Assembly (NCBI GenBank): GCA_034926635.1
Contig: JAYFQX010000010.1
Span: 200,653 to 264,652, forward strand
Reading direction: 5' to 3'
DNA length: 64,000 bases
Source: Christensenella sp034926635
GTDB lineage: Bacteria; Bacillota; Clostridia; Christensenellales; Christensenellaceae
Shown here: positions 25,879 through 33,459 of the stretch, in pieces
How positions within the stretch are numbered: the stretch's first letter is position 1
How the letters are laid out: each line of letters opens with the position of its first letter
Program-made: the position numbers and the translations under genes
The notes under the pieces: generated by a model
Told to the model about the DNA's origin: nothing
Seen by the model: the letters and a program-made list of their open reading frames with translations, nothing else
Database searches by the model: none

Positions 25879-28102
25879 AGTGACGGTTACCGATGCTGCC
25901 AGCATGAAAGCGGCCATGACCAAGGACTATGTATTCTCGGCCTTTAAGAACAACTACCGCAATGCCGAGAATTTCCTTTCTGCGGATGCACTGGCGGTGG
26001 ATTGCGATAACGACCATTCTGACTGCCCGGAGGCATGGGTCACGCCGGATACCATTGACGCCAAGTTTCAGGGCGTGGCATTCGCCGTACATTACAGCCG
26101 TCACCACAATCTGCAAAAAGGCGATAAATCACCGAGGCCACGGCTCCATGTCATCTTCCCGATAGACACCGTGACCGACAGCAACGAGTACGCCGCTATG
26201 AAAGCGACCGTACAGCGCATCTTCCCGTACTTCGATACCAAGGCACTGGACGCTGCCCGATTCTTTTTCGGCACGGCAAAGCCGGAGGTGGAGTTCCGGG
26301 GCGGCAGCATCAATCTGACACAGTTCCTTGCAGAATACGAGGAAAGCGATGAGGAGCTGCTGGCAGCGCTGGATGCCGTCATCAGCGAGGGCAATCGCAA
26401 CAACAGCCTGTCGCGCTTCGCTGGACGCACCCTGAAACGCTACGGCGATACCGAGGATGCCTACCAGCGTTTCCTGCAGGAGGCCGAGAAATGCGTACCT
26501 CCTTTGCCGGACAGCGAATTGCAGACTATCTGGCGCAGCGCCATTACCTTCTATAAAAAGGTACAGTCCCAGCCGGATTATGTATCGCCGGAGAAATTCA
26601 ATGCGACCGTGGCCACGCTCAAGCCGGACGATTACTCCGATGTGGGACAGGCCATCGTGCTGGCAAACGAATACGGCAATGAGCTGCGCTACTCCCCGGC
26701 AATAGACTATCTCCGCTTCAATGGCATCTACTGGCAGGAATCCAAGTCCCGTGCACAGGCCGCTGCACAGGAGTTGACGGAGCGCCAGCTGGAGGAGGCC
26801 CGTGCTCTTATCCGAAACGCCAAGGAAGCAATGGAGGCCACTGGTGCCTCTGCACTGATTTCCTCGATGGGTGAAAAGAAAGCAATGGACGCATTCTCCC
26901 CGGAACAGGCAAAAGCCTATGACGCATACAGCACGGCCCTCGATTATTACAGCTTCGTCATCAAGCGCCGCATTTCCAAGAATATCGCAGCCACCATCAA
27001 GGAAGCGCAGCCGATGCTGGAAATCGACCATACCGCACTGGACAGGGACGGTTTTCTGCTGAACACACCCACAGGCACCTATGACCTGCGCAAGGGCCAG
27101 AGCGGCGCCAGAGAGCACTGTGCGGATGACTTCATCACCAAGGTCACCTCGGTTTCACCCAGCGGCAAGGGCATGAAAGCATGGAAGGAAGCACTGGATA
27201 CCTTTTTCTGCGGCGATACCGACCTAATGGAATATGTGCAGCGTGTGGTGGGCCTTGCAGCCATCGGCAAGGTTTATGTGGAGGCACTCATCATCGCCCA
27301 CGGCGAGGGCCGCAACGGCAAATCCACCTTCTGGAATGTGCTGTCCCGTGTGCTCGGCTCCTACAGCGGTAACCTTTCTGCCGATACGCTGACGGTCGGC
27401 TGCCGCAGAAATGTGAAGCCGGAGCTGGCAGAGGCCAAGGGCAAGCGACTGCTGATTGCTGCCGAGTTGGAGGAAGGCACTCGCCTGAACACCTCCACAA
27501 TCAAGCAGTTCTGCTCCACGGATGAGGTATTTGCCGAGAAAAAATACAAATCGCCCTTCAGCTTTATCCCGACCCACACGCTGGTGCTGTACACCAATCA
27601 CCTGCCGAAGGTAGGAGCCAATGACCCCGGCACATGGCGCAGACTGCTGGTCATTCCGTTCAATGCCGTCATTGAGGGGAAGGGCGATGTGAAGAATTAC
27701 GCCGACTGGCTGTACAAGCATTGCGGCGAAGCAATTCTGGCGTGGATTATCCTCGGTGCGCAGAAGGTCATTGCAGAGGACTTCCATCTGGTACAGCCGC
27801 AGGTGGTGAAACAGGCCATTCAGTCCTACCGGGAAAATAACGACTGGCTCAACCATTTCATTATGGAACGCTGCGATGTTGGCCCGGCCCTGAAGGAGCG
27901 CTCCGGCGATTTGTACACAGCCTACCGCCTTTACTGCAACACTACCGGGGACTTCACACGCAGCACCACCGATTTCTATGCCGCTATCGAGTTTGCCGGG
28001 TATGAGCGCCGCAAGAGCAAGACCGAGAGTTACATCTACGGCTTACACCTGAAGGACTATGATGACCCGTCCGCAAGCGAGGATTTTCTCATCACGGCGT
28101 GA
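25805..28102 (+). CDS. PrimPol-type primase / SF3 helicase
   Basis: 765 residues. The N-terminal archaeo-eukaryotic primase domain has metal motif D66-C-D68 (ALAVDCDND) and RPRLHVIFP. A D5-type region follows, then an SF3 helicase with Walker A GEGRNGKST (500-508), LLIAAELEEG and LVLYTNHLPK. This architecture initiates replication of phages, satellites and plasmids. ATG 25805 follows GAGAGGAG. The GC-rich coding style and the repeat array in front point to an element-encoded replication module. Confidence 0.9.
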   Translation: MSTTSFTMYHADCVGNAANCLYPHKVTVTDAASMKAAMTKDYVFSAFKNNYRNAENFLSADALAVDCDNDHSDCPEAWVTPDTIDAKFQGVAFAVHYSRHHNLQKGDKSPRPRLHVIFPIDTVTDSNEYAAMKATVQRIFPYFDTKALDAARFFFGTAKPEVEFRGGSINLTQFLAEYEESDEELLAALDAVISEGNRNNSLSRFAGRTLKRYGDTEDAYQRFLQEAEKCVPPLPDSELQTIWRSAITFYKKVQSQPDYVSPEKFNATVATLKPDDYSDVGQAIVLANEYGNELRYSPAIDYLRFNGIYWQESKSRAQAAAQELTERQLEEARALIRNAKEAMEATGASALISSMGEKKAMDAFSPEQAKAYDAYSTALDYYSFVIKRRISKNIAATIKEAQPMLEIDHTALDRDGFLLNTPTGTYDLRKGQSGAREHCADDFITKVTSVSPSGKGMKAWKEALDTFFCGDTDLMEYVQRVVGLAAIGKVYVEALIIAHGEGRNGKSTFWNVLSRVLGSYSGNLSADTLTVGCRRNVKPELAEAKGKRLLIAAELEEGTRLNTSTIKQFCSTDEVFAEKKYKSPFSFIPTHTLVLYTNHLPKVGANDPGTWRRLLVIPFNAVIEGKGDVKNYADWLYKHCGEAILAWIILGAQKVIAEDFHLVQPQVVKQAIQSYRENNDWLNHFIMERCDVGPALKERSGDLYTAYRLYCNTTGDFTRSTTDFYAAIEFAGYERRKSKTESYIYGLHLKDYDDPSASEDFLITA

Positions 28103-28131
28103 GAGGGTGACGGGCAATGACGGTCTCGGTA

Positions 28132-28178
28132 TAAACTTCCCTATAGCACTTTTTTGAAAACCCCTATAGAGAAGTTTA
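28132..28178. repeat. Long inverted repeat after the primase
   Basis: Arms TAAACTTCCCTATAG (28132-28146) and CTATAGAGAAGTTTA (28164-28178) pair with one mismatch around a 17-nt loop containing TTTTTT. It could be a terminator, operator or single-strand origin. Confidence 0.6.
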
Positions 28179-28286
28179 GTAGATGACCACCACCGCCCAT
28201 CACCCTGATGAAGGGAGGTGGGGCCTATGGGCTGATACAACGCACAAGATCACTACTGTGGACACCCACAGGGAAAGGAGAACGCT

Positions 28287-28529
28287 ATGAGAATGCTTGG
28301 AATTATGAACGAAGAATTTCGCTTGGACAAGGAAGATTTCAGCAACGCCCGTTACAACTGCGTGGCGCTGATGAAGAGTCCTTGTAACACCACCGCCGCA
28401 CTGATGCAGAGCCGCTGTGGTATCCCGGAACGCTGGTGCGTCATTTATGGCGGCAACAATCTGTTCTTCACCAGCCAGCAGAGTGCCATTAACTACTGTG
28501 CAACGCACGGCTTTTCCAATTTGGACTGA
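28287..28529 (+). CDS. Small hypothetical island protein, 80 residues
   Basis: GGGAAAGGAG precedes ATG 28287. The product is soluble with five cysteines (RYNCVALM, SPCNTT, SRCGIPE, WCVIYGG, NYCATHG) and a C-terminal alpha/beta stretch GNNLFFTSQQSAINYC. No known family is recognised. Its place between primase and capsid gene, in the same GC-rich style, suggests it belongs to the replication/packaging module. Confidence 0.6.
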   Translation: MRMLGIMNEEFRLDKEDFSNARYNCVALMKSPCNTTAALMQSRCGIPERWCVIYGGNNLFFTSQQSAINYCATHGFSNLD

Positions 28530-28539
28530 CCGTTGACCC

Positions 28540-28640
28540 GGTAGGGGCGGTCTGAATCTCTACGGCAAGAATGCCGTGGAACGGGCGTGGGGTCTTACGC
28601 ACAAAAACGCAAATTCAAATGGGGTATATAACCCTCCGGC
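28540..28640 (+). other. Cos-like conserved non-coding stretch
   Basis: GGTAGGGGCGGTCTGAATCTCTACGG, a perfect ACGGCA/TGCCGT hairpin (28562-28577), then GGGCGTGGGGTC and a CACAAAAACGCAAATTCAAATGGGG tail. From memory this resembles the segment in front of small-terminase genes of Bacillota siphophages, where cohesive ends are cut. No terminase gene follows here. The identification is weak. Confidence 0.3.
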
Positions 28641-28721
28641 CCAGAGCCGAAAAGTGGCGTATTCATTGGCTTTTGACCCTATTACCGTTCAAAAAATCAT
28701 ACAGAAATGAGGTATTTACAC

Positions 28722-29012
28722 ATGAAAATGAACCGCAAACTCACCGAAGCACTGCGTGAGGCCCACATCGACTTCACCACCTTCGACATCGTGGACATTG
28801 CTCCACAAAAGGACGGCCACACCGTGGTCATCCTTGCAGCAAAGAAAGTTGAGCACAATTTGCCTCGCTTCAATGTCCAGTATCGTGACCACAGCCTGTG
28901 GTATTACGACCTGCGCCGCCTGATGGACATCTGCGTGGAAGAAAAGCTCTACACCCGACTGGCCGCCGACAGGCTGCTGTACTTTTACAACGAATCGCTG
29001 AGAGAGAAATAA
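28722..29012 (+). CDS. Hypothetical protein before the capsid gene
   Basis: 96 residues, soluble and basic: MNRKLTEALREAHIDFTTFD, then DGHTVVILAAKKVEHNLPRFNVQYRDHSLWYYDLRR, ending in a helical segment. No family recognised. ATG 28722 has GAGG 8 nt upstream. It lies 14 nt before the capsid start, so it is probably cotranscribed; a scaffold, decoration or size-control role is possible but unproven. Confidence 0.6.
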   Translation: MKMNRKLTEALREAHIDFTTFDIVDIAPQKDGHTVVILAAKKVEHNLPRFNVQYRDHSLWYYDLRRLMDICVEEKLYTRLAADRLLYFYNESLREK

Positions 29013-29026
29013 GGAGGATTTTTATT

Positions 29027-29941
29027 ATGATGAACACTACTGAATACAACAGAAACTTTTGGAACGCCATGCACCGTGGCGCACAGGGCGATGTTGCACT
29101 GATTCCCCGTGAGGGCCGCCATATTATGACTGGCACCTTTCAGCTGCCTGCAGAATCTGGCCGCAAGTACATCGCCAAGCTGGAAAAGGACAGCCTGTTC
29201 CGTCAGCTGGCCACGGTGGTAAAGGCTGAGCAGAACGACAGCCATATCTGGACTTTCGATTCTGACGATATGGCCGACTGGGTCGGTGACCGTCCTGTTG
29301 ATGTGCGTGCTGGCATTGACGATTTCACTCGCTATGAGACGAATGTGCACAAGCTGGCTGCCATGACCCGTCTGGGCGATGACTTCACCAGTGACCTCAA
29401 GTTCGACATCGAGGATTACCTGACTACGGTATTTGCGAAGAAATTCGCCAAGGCCGAGGACAACGCCTTCATCAATGGTGACGGCGTGGACAAGCCTGCC
29501 GGTATCCTGCACAGTGAGGGCGGTGCCGAGATTGGTGCAGCAGCAGCCACGCTCACCTTTGATGACATCACCAAGCTGTACTTCTCTGTAAAGCCGGAGT
29601 ACTGCATGGGCGGTAGCTGGCTGATGAATGACGAAACGGCACTGTACCTGCGCAATCTCAAGGATGACGCTGGCAGCTATCTGTGGCGTGGCAGTGCCGA
29701 TACGCTACTCGGCAAGCCTGTGGTCATTTCCAACGAAATGCCTTCTATCGGCAAGGGTGCAAAGCCCGTGGCCTTCGGTGACTTCTCCTACTACTGGATT
29801 ATCAACCGCTTCCCGATGACCGTGAAGGTGCTCAAGGAAATCTTCGCTATGCACGGCCAGAACGGGTACCTCGCCTACGAATTCCTCGATGGCCGCCTGA
29901 TTCGCCCGGAGGCAATCAAGGTCATCCAGATGGCAGAATAA
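29027..29941 (+). CDS. HK97-type phage major capsid protein (orphan)
   Basis: 304 residues. KFAKAEDNAFINGDG with DKPAGIL is the classic HK97-family segment, and GSADTLLGKPVVISNEMPSIGKGAKPVAFGDF and the C-terminal DGRLIRPEAIKVI match the A and P domains. There is no N-terminal delta (scaffold) region of about 100 residues and no protease, portal or terminase gene next to it. It may build small capsids on a helper phage's machinery, act as an interference protein, or be a relic. AAGGAGG precedes ATG 29027. Confidence 0.88.
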   Translation: MMNTTEYNRNFWNAMHRGAQGDVALIPREGRHIMTGTFQLPAESGRKYIAKLEKDSLFRQLATVVKAEQNDSHIWTFDSDDMADWVGDRPVDVRAGIDDFTRYETNVHKLAAMTRLGDDFTSDLKFDIEDYLTTVFAKKFAKAEDNAFINGDGVDKPAGILHSEGGAEIGAAAATLTFDDITKLYFSVKPEYCMGGSWLMNDETALYLRNLKDDAGSYLWRGSADTLLGKPVVISNEMPSIGKGAKPVAFGDFSYYWIINRFPMTVKVLKEIFAMHGQNGYLAYEFLDGRLIRPEAIKVIQMAE

Positions 29942-30030
29942 GCATTCCGGCATAACGCCTGTGACAGCGTGGTGGGTGGGTTTGGGTCTGCCACAGGTGC
30001 GTTGCCCATTTGATGGAGCGAGGTGCATAC

Positions 30031-30240
30031 ATGATGAATACAGAAACACGCAAGTCCCGTATCACCGAGATCTCTATCGGTGGGACGGTGTACATTGTTG
30101 AAGCCTTGCAAAGCGATACCGCCAAGGAGACCGCTTACGCCAAGGTAAAAAGGCTCATTTTGAACAACGCCGATGGGCCGAAAAAGTTATCACAATCGAC
30201 ACATTTATTATCCGAATTAGACTCGACTTCTGCAAAATAG
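30031..30240 (+). CDS. TnpW-like small protein of serine-recombinase elements
   Basis: 69 residues: ITEISIGGTVYIVEALQSDTAKETAYAKVKRLIL matches the short TnpW-type proteins that precede large serine recombinases in clostridial elements. GCGAGGTGC precedes ATG 30031. A palindromic stretch and the recombinase follow. Its role is unknown; a recombination accessory function is a guess from position. Confidence 0.75.
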   Translation: MMNTETRKSRITEISIGGTVYIVEALQSDTAKETAYAKVKRLILNNADGPKKLSQSTHLLSELDSTSAK

Positions 30241-30243
30241 TAC

Positions 30244-30276
30244 GGTAATATGCGTATACCCTGAATAGGGATTACC
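30244..30276. promoter_or_regulatory. Nested palindrome before the recombinase
   Basis: GGTAAT (30244-30249) and ATTACC (30271-30276) enclose CCCT-GAAT-AGGG (30259-30270). This could be a regulatory or recombinase-binding site just 33 nt before the recombinase start. Confidence 0.5.
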
Positions 30277-30308
30277 CACTATTGAAGGCTGTCGGAAAGG
30301 AGTACACA

Positions 30309-31958
30309 ATGAGTAGACAGCCGAATATTGCAGCCCTTGATACCAGAATGACGGCCCTGTACTGCAGGTTATCCCGTGATGATGAGCTTCAAGGTGACAG
30401 CAACAGCATAAAAAATCAAAAACTCATTTTACAGAAATACGCCGAGGACAATGGTTTCCACAATTTTTCCTTCTTCGTGGATGACGGCGTGAGTGGCACC
30501 ACCTTTGACCGACCCGGCTTCCAGCAAATGATGGAGCAGGTCAACGCAGGTTTGGTGGGAACGGTCATCGTCAAGGACATGAGCCGCCTTGGACGTGATT
30601 ACCTGAAGGTCGGCTTTTACACCGAGATTGCCTTCCCGGAAGCGAATGTACGCTTCATTGCCATCAACAACGGCGTGGACAGTGCCAATCAGGTGGAGAG
30701 CGATTTAACGCCGTTCATCAACATTTTCAATGAATTCTATGCCAAGGATACCAGCAAGAAAATCCGTGCTGTGTTCAAGGCCAAGGGCGAAGCAGGAAAG
30801 CCGCTCTGCACCAATCCACCATACGGCTACATGAAAGACCCAGAGGACAAGCACCACTGGATTGTTGACGAGGAAGCCGCTGCGGTGGTGAGAGAAATCT
30901 TCCGCCTTTGCATGGCTGGCTATGGCCCGACACAGATTGCAGGCGAATTGCAAAAGCGTAAAATTGTCACGCCAGTGGAATACAGCAAGCGCAACGGCAC
31001 AAATATTCCATCCACCAAGCAGAGTGATGACCCTTGCGCATGGGCAGATTCCACGGTAGTACACATTCTGGAACGGCAGGAGTACCTTGGACGAACGGTG
31101 AATTTCAAGACGCATCGCAAGTCCTACAAGCTGAAAAAGCAGATAAAGAATGACCCGTCCGAATGGCTGGTTTTCGAGAACACGCACGAAGCCATCATTG
31201 ATGAAGCCACCTTTGAAACGGTGCAGAAAATCCGCAACGGCAGACGGCGCTGGACGCCAATGGGTGAAATGCCCATGCTTTCCGGTATGGTTTACTGCGC
31301 TGACTGCGGCAGCAAGCTGTATCAGGTCAGGGGCCGCAATCTTCCCCAGAGCGAGTACATGGTTTGCGCCACCTATCGCAAAAAGGGCAAGCACATCTGC
31401 ACCTCCCACCAAATCCGCAATTCTGTCATTGAGCAACTTTTGTTGGCGGATTTGCAAAGGGTGACAGCCTTTGCGAGAGCTCACGAAGCCGAATTCATTC
31501 AACTGGTGACGAAGTCCAAGGCGCAGGAAATTGACCGCAGCCTTCGGGAAAGCCGCAAAGAATACGAACAGGCCAAAGCCCGTATTGCCAAGCTGGACAC
31601 CATCGTGCAGCGGCTTTACGAGGACAATGTGGAAGGCAAAATCAGCGATGAGCGTTTCATGAAAATGTCCGCCACCTACGAAGCCGAGCAGAAGCAGTTG
31701 GAAAGCCGAGTGGCTGAGCTTGAGACCTTCCTGAATGAAACAAAAGAAAAATCCCTGAACGCCGACCACTTCCTTGCACTGGTGCAGAAGTATACGGAAA
31801 TCAGGGAATTGGACGCAGAAGTCATCCGGGAATTCGTGGACAAGATTATTGTGTTTCAGGCAGAAAAGGTTGATGGTCACAGGCAGCAGCGCATCCAGAT
31901 TGTCTACAACTGCATTGGCGCAATCGAGCTGCCCAACGAGCATGAAAAAACGGCATAG
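30309..31958 (+). CDS. Large serine recombinase (integrase)
   Basis: 549 residues. The N-terminal resolvase domain has YCRLSRDD with catalytic Ser22 and DDGVSGTTFDRPGFQ, GTVIVKDMSRLGRDYL. A recombinase domain (about 170-300), a zinc ribbon starting with C330-X2-C333 and a coiled coil (about 395-490) complete the TndX/TnpX-like architecture. It should excise and integrate the island. AAAGGAG precedes ATG 30309. The gene lies at the right end of the island, with its 3' end towards rpiB, as in other clostridial elements. Confidence 0.95.
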   Translation: MSRQPNIAALDTRMTALYCRLSRDDELQGDSNSIKNQKLILQKYAEDNGFHNFSFFVDDGVSGTTFDRPGFQQMMEQVNAGLVGTVIVKDMSRLGRDYLKVGFYTEIAFPEANVRFIAINNGVDSANQVESDLTPFINIFNEFYAKDTSKKIRAVFKAKGEAGKPLCTNPPYGYMKDPEDKHHWIVDEEAAAVVREIFRLCMAGYGPTQIAGELQKRKIVTPVEYSKRNGTNIPSTKQSDDPCAWADSTVVHILERQEYLGRTVNFKTHRKSYKLKKQIKNDPSEWLVFENTHEAIIDEATFETVQKIRNGRRRWTPMGEMPMLSGMVYCADCGSKLYQVRGRNLPQSEYMVCATYRKKGKHICTSHQIRNSVIEQLLLADLQRVTAFARAHEAEFIQLVTKSKAQEIDRSLRESRKEYEQAKARIAKLDTIVQRLYEDNVEGKISDERFMKMSATYEAEQKQLESRVAELETFLNETKEKSLNADHFLALVQKYTEIRELDAEVIREFVDKIIVFQAEKVDGHRQQRIQIVYNCIGAIELPNEHEKTA

Positions 31959-32008
31959 CCGCATTTCACGACTATGCCGAATTTTTCAAGGAATATAAAT
32001 CCCTTAGA

Positions 32009-32039
32009 CCGCCCACCTTTAGGGAGGCTTCTTTTTTTT
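32009..32039 (+). terminator. Terminator at the right end of the island
   Basis: CCGCCC and GGGAGG arms with one mismatch (32009-32028) around ACCTTTA, followed by CTTC and eight T. It isolates rpiB from the recombinase gene. Confidence 0.65.
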
Positions 32040-32059
32040 ACTGAAATTTGGGTGAATGG

Positions 32060-32088
32060 TGGAATTATAAAAAGATATGTTGTATAAT
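32060..32088 (+). promoter_or_regulatory. Probable rpiB promoter
   Basis: TATAAT at 32083-32088 with a weak TGGAAT -35 (32060-32065), 17 bp apart, 35 nt before rpiB. It would let rpiB be expressed despite the island. Confidence 0.45.
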
Positions 32089-32123
32089 TTAGAGGTTAAA
32101 AAATACTAAAAGGAGTTTGTACT

Positions 32124-32576
32124 ATGAAAATTGCATTTGGGTGTGATCATGGCGGTTTTGCACTGAAAAAAGAAATATTTGCTTATTTTGAGAAAAAAGG
32201 ATATGAAGTTATTGATTTTGGGACGTATGATGAAAAATCAGTAGATTATCCGGATTATGCGCTTCCGGTAGCGGAGTGTGTAAAAGACGGAAAAGCGGAT
32301 TTTGGCGTTTTGGTATGCGGAACGGGTATTGGGATTGGGATTGTGGCCAATAAAGTGCCGGGCATCCGGTGCGCGATGGTTTCCGATACGTTTACGGCAC
32401 GTGCAACACGCGAACATAATAATGCCAATATTTTGTCCATGGGGGCGCGCACACTGGGACCTGGTCTGGCAATAGATATTGTAGATATGTTCCTGAATAC
32501 GCCTTTTTCGGAAGACGAACGTCATCAGCGGCGTATTGATAAGGTGACGGCAATCGAAAAAGCATATAGTAAATAA
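32124..32576 (+). CDS. rpiB: Ribose-5-phosphate isomerase B
   Basis: 150 residues. GCDHGGFALK at the N-terminus, C65-GTGIG-IGI and TREHNNANILSMG are the RpiB active-site blocks. It interconverts ribose 5-phosphate and ribulose 5-phosphate. AAAGGAG precedes ATG 32124. In related genomes it follows ywlE directly; here the island sits between. upp comes next. Confidence 0.96.
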   Translation: MKIAFGCDHGGFALKKEIFAYFEKKGYEVIDFGTYDEKSVDYPDYALPVAECVKDGKADFGVLVCGTGIGIGIVANKVPGIRCAMVSDTFTARATREHNNANILSMGARTLGPGLAIDIVDMFLNTPFSEDERHQRRIDKVTAIEKAYSK

Positions 32577-32704
32577 AGAGATCGTGATGCCCGCACACGC
32601 ATAGCGTTGCGGCGCATTTCTATATTACGCTGTAAATCCGTTTTTGGTACAGAACGGAATTGCGAAGCTGAAAATTAAGAATTAAATTGTTGGAGGGAAA
32701 AAAC

Positions 32705-33334
32705 ATGGCAACAGCGCACATATTGGATCATCCGTTATTGCAGCATAAAGTATCGATGATTCGGGATAAGAACACCGGAACAAAGGAATTTAGGGAGCTG
32801 GTAAAAGAAATTGCCATGCTGATGGTATATGAGGTAACAAGGGATATGCCGCTTAAGGAAGTGGAAGTAGAAACGCCCATTACAATGGCGCGCACCAAGG
32901 TGATCGCAGGGAAAATGGTCGGAATCGTTCCTGTGCTGCGAGCAGGGCTTGGTATGGTGGAAGGCGTGCTTAACCTGATCCCAGGCGCTAAGGTTGGTCA
33001 TATCGGTCTGTACCGTGATCCGGAAACATTTCAGCCGGTAGAATATTATTGTAAGCTGCCCGTGGATGCGCAGGAAAGGGAACTCATTGTCCTTGATCCG
33101 ATGCTGGCGACAGGCGGCAGCGCGGCAGATGCAATCACGCTGATCAAAAAGCGCGGCTGCAAGAATATCAAACTGGTCAATATCATTGCTTCGCCCGAGG
33201 GAATTGAAGCCGTGCGTAAGGCGCATCCGGATGTAGACGTTTATGTCGCGGCAGTAGACGAAGGGCTCAATGACCACGCTTATATCGTTCCTGGACTTGG
33301 AGATGCCGGAGACAGGCTCTTTGGTACGAAATAA
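32705..33334 (+). CDS. upp: Uracil phosphoribosyltransferase
   Basis: 209 residues. VPVLRAGLGMVEG, the PRPP-binding VLDPMLATGGSAADAI and the uracil-binding C-terminus YIVPGLGDAGDRLFGTK are all present. It salvages uracil to UMP. TTGGAGGG precedes ATG 32705. The 128-nt gap after rpiB contains GCGCA/TGCG and CCGTT/AACGG pairing but no clear regulator motif. Confidence 0.97.
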   Translation: MATAHILDHPLLQHKVSMIRDKNTGTKEFRELVKEIAMLMVYEVTRDMPLKEVEVETPITMARTKVIAGKMVGIVPVLRAGLGMVEGVLNLIPGAKVGHIGLYRDPETFQPVEYYCKLPVDAQERELIVLDPMLATGGSAADAITLIKKRGCKNIKLVNIIASPEGIEAVRKAHPDVDVYVAAVDEGLNDHAYIVPGLGDAGDRLFGTK

Positions 33335-33356
33335 GCAAATATATATAAACAAAAAG

Positions 33357-33387
33357 AAAGGCGGCATTGACAGATATGCCGCCTTTT
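33357..33387 (+). terminator. Intrinsic terminator after upp
   Basis: AAAGGCGGCAT and ATGCCGCCTTTT form a stem around TGACAGAT. Confidence 0.9.
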
Positions 33388-33459
33388 GTAAAACATCCTA
33401 TAGATTAAGAAGGATTCCACAGGGGATTTAGATGCCAAAACCGGTGAAAGAGGAAAAAA

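Larger units (their letters stand above)
18610..32040. mobile_element. Integrated island, serine-recombinase type, satellite-like (approximate limits)
   Basis: About 13.4 kb lying between ywlE and rpiB. It is bounded on the right by a large serine recombinase with a TnpW-like partner. Inside are two accessory genes with a shared leader repeat, a leftward restriction-modification/HEPN operon, a PrimPol helicase, and an orphan HK97 capsid gene. The outer modules are visibly GC-richer than the host genes, while the restriction operon is AT-richer, so the island is composite. The exact ends are uncertain: short shared words are ATTTGGG (18617-18623 and 32046-32052) and GAATTTTT (18653-18660 and 31979-31986). 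Confidence 0.8.

Noticed and set aside
25372..25923. 183-codon ORF on the - strand across the repeat array
   Set aside because: It reads through the tandem repeats, lacks a ribosome site and shows no family.
26129..27118. 329-codon antisense ORF opposite the primase
   Set aside because: Opposite a well-supported PrimPol/SF3 gene, without its own ribosome site or motifs.
30705..31964. 419-codon antisense ORF opposite the recombinase
   Set aside because: Shadow of a GC-rich coding sequence; the recombinase on the other strand has complete motifs.
18617..32052. ATTTGGG or GAATTTTT as definite attachment core
   Set aside because: Seven- and eight-base matches are expected by chance in such AT-rich flanks; kept only as candidates.
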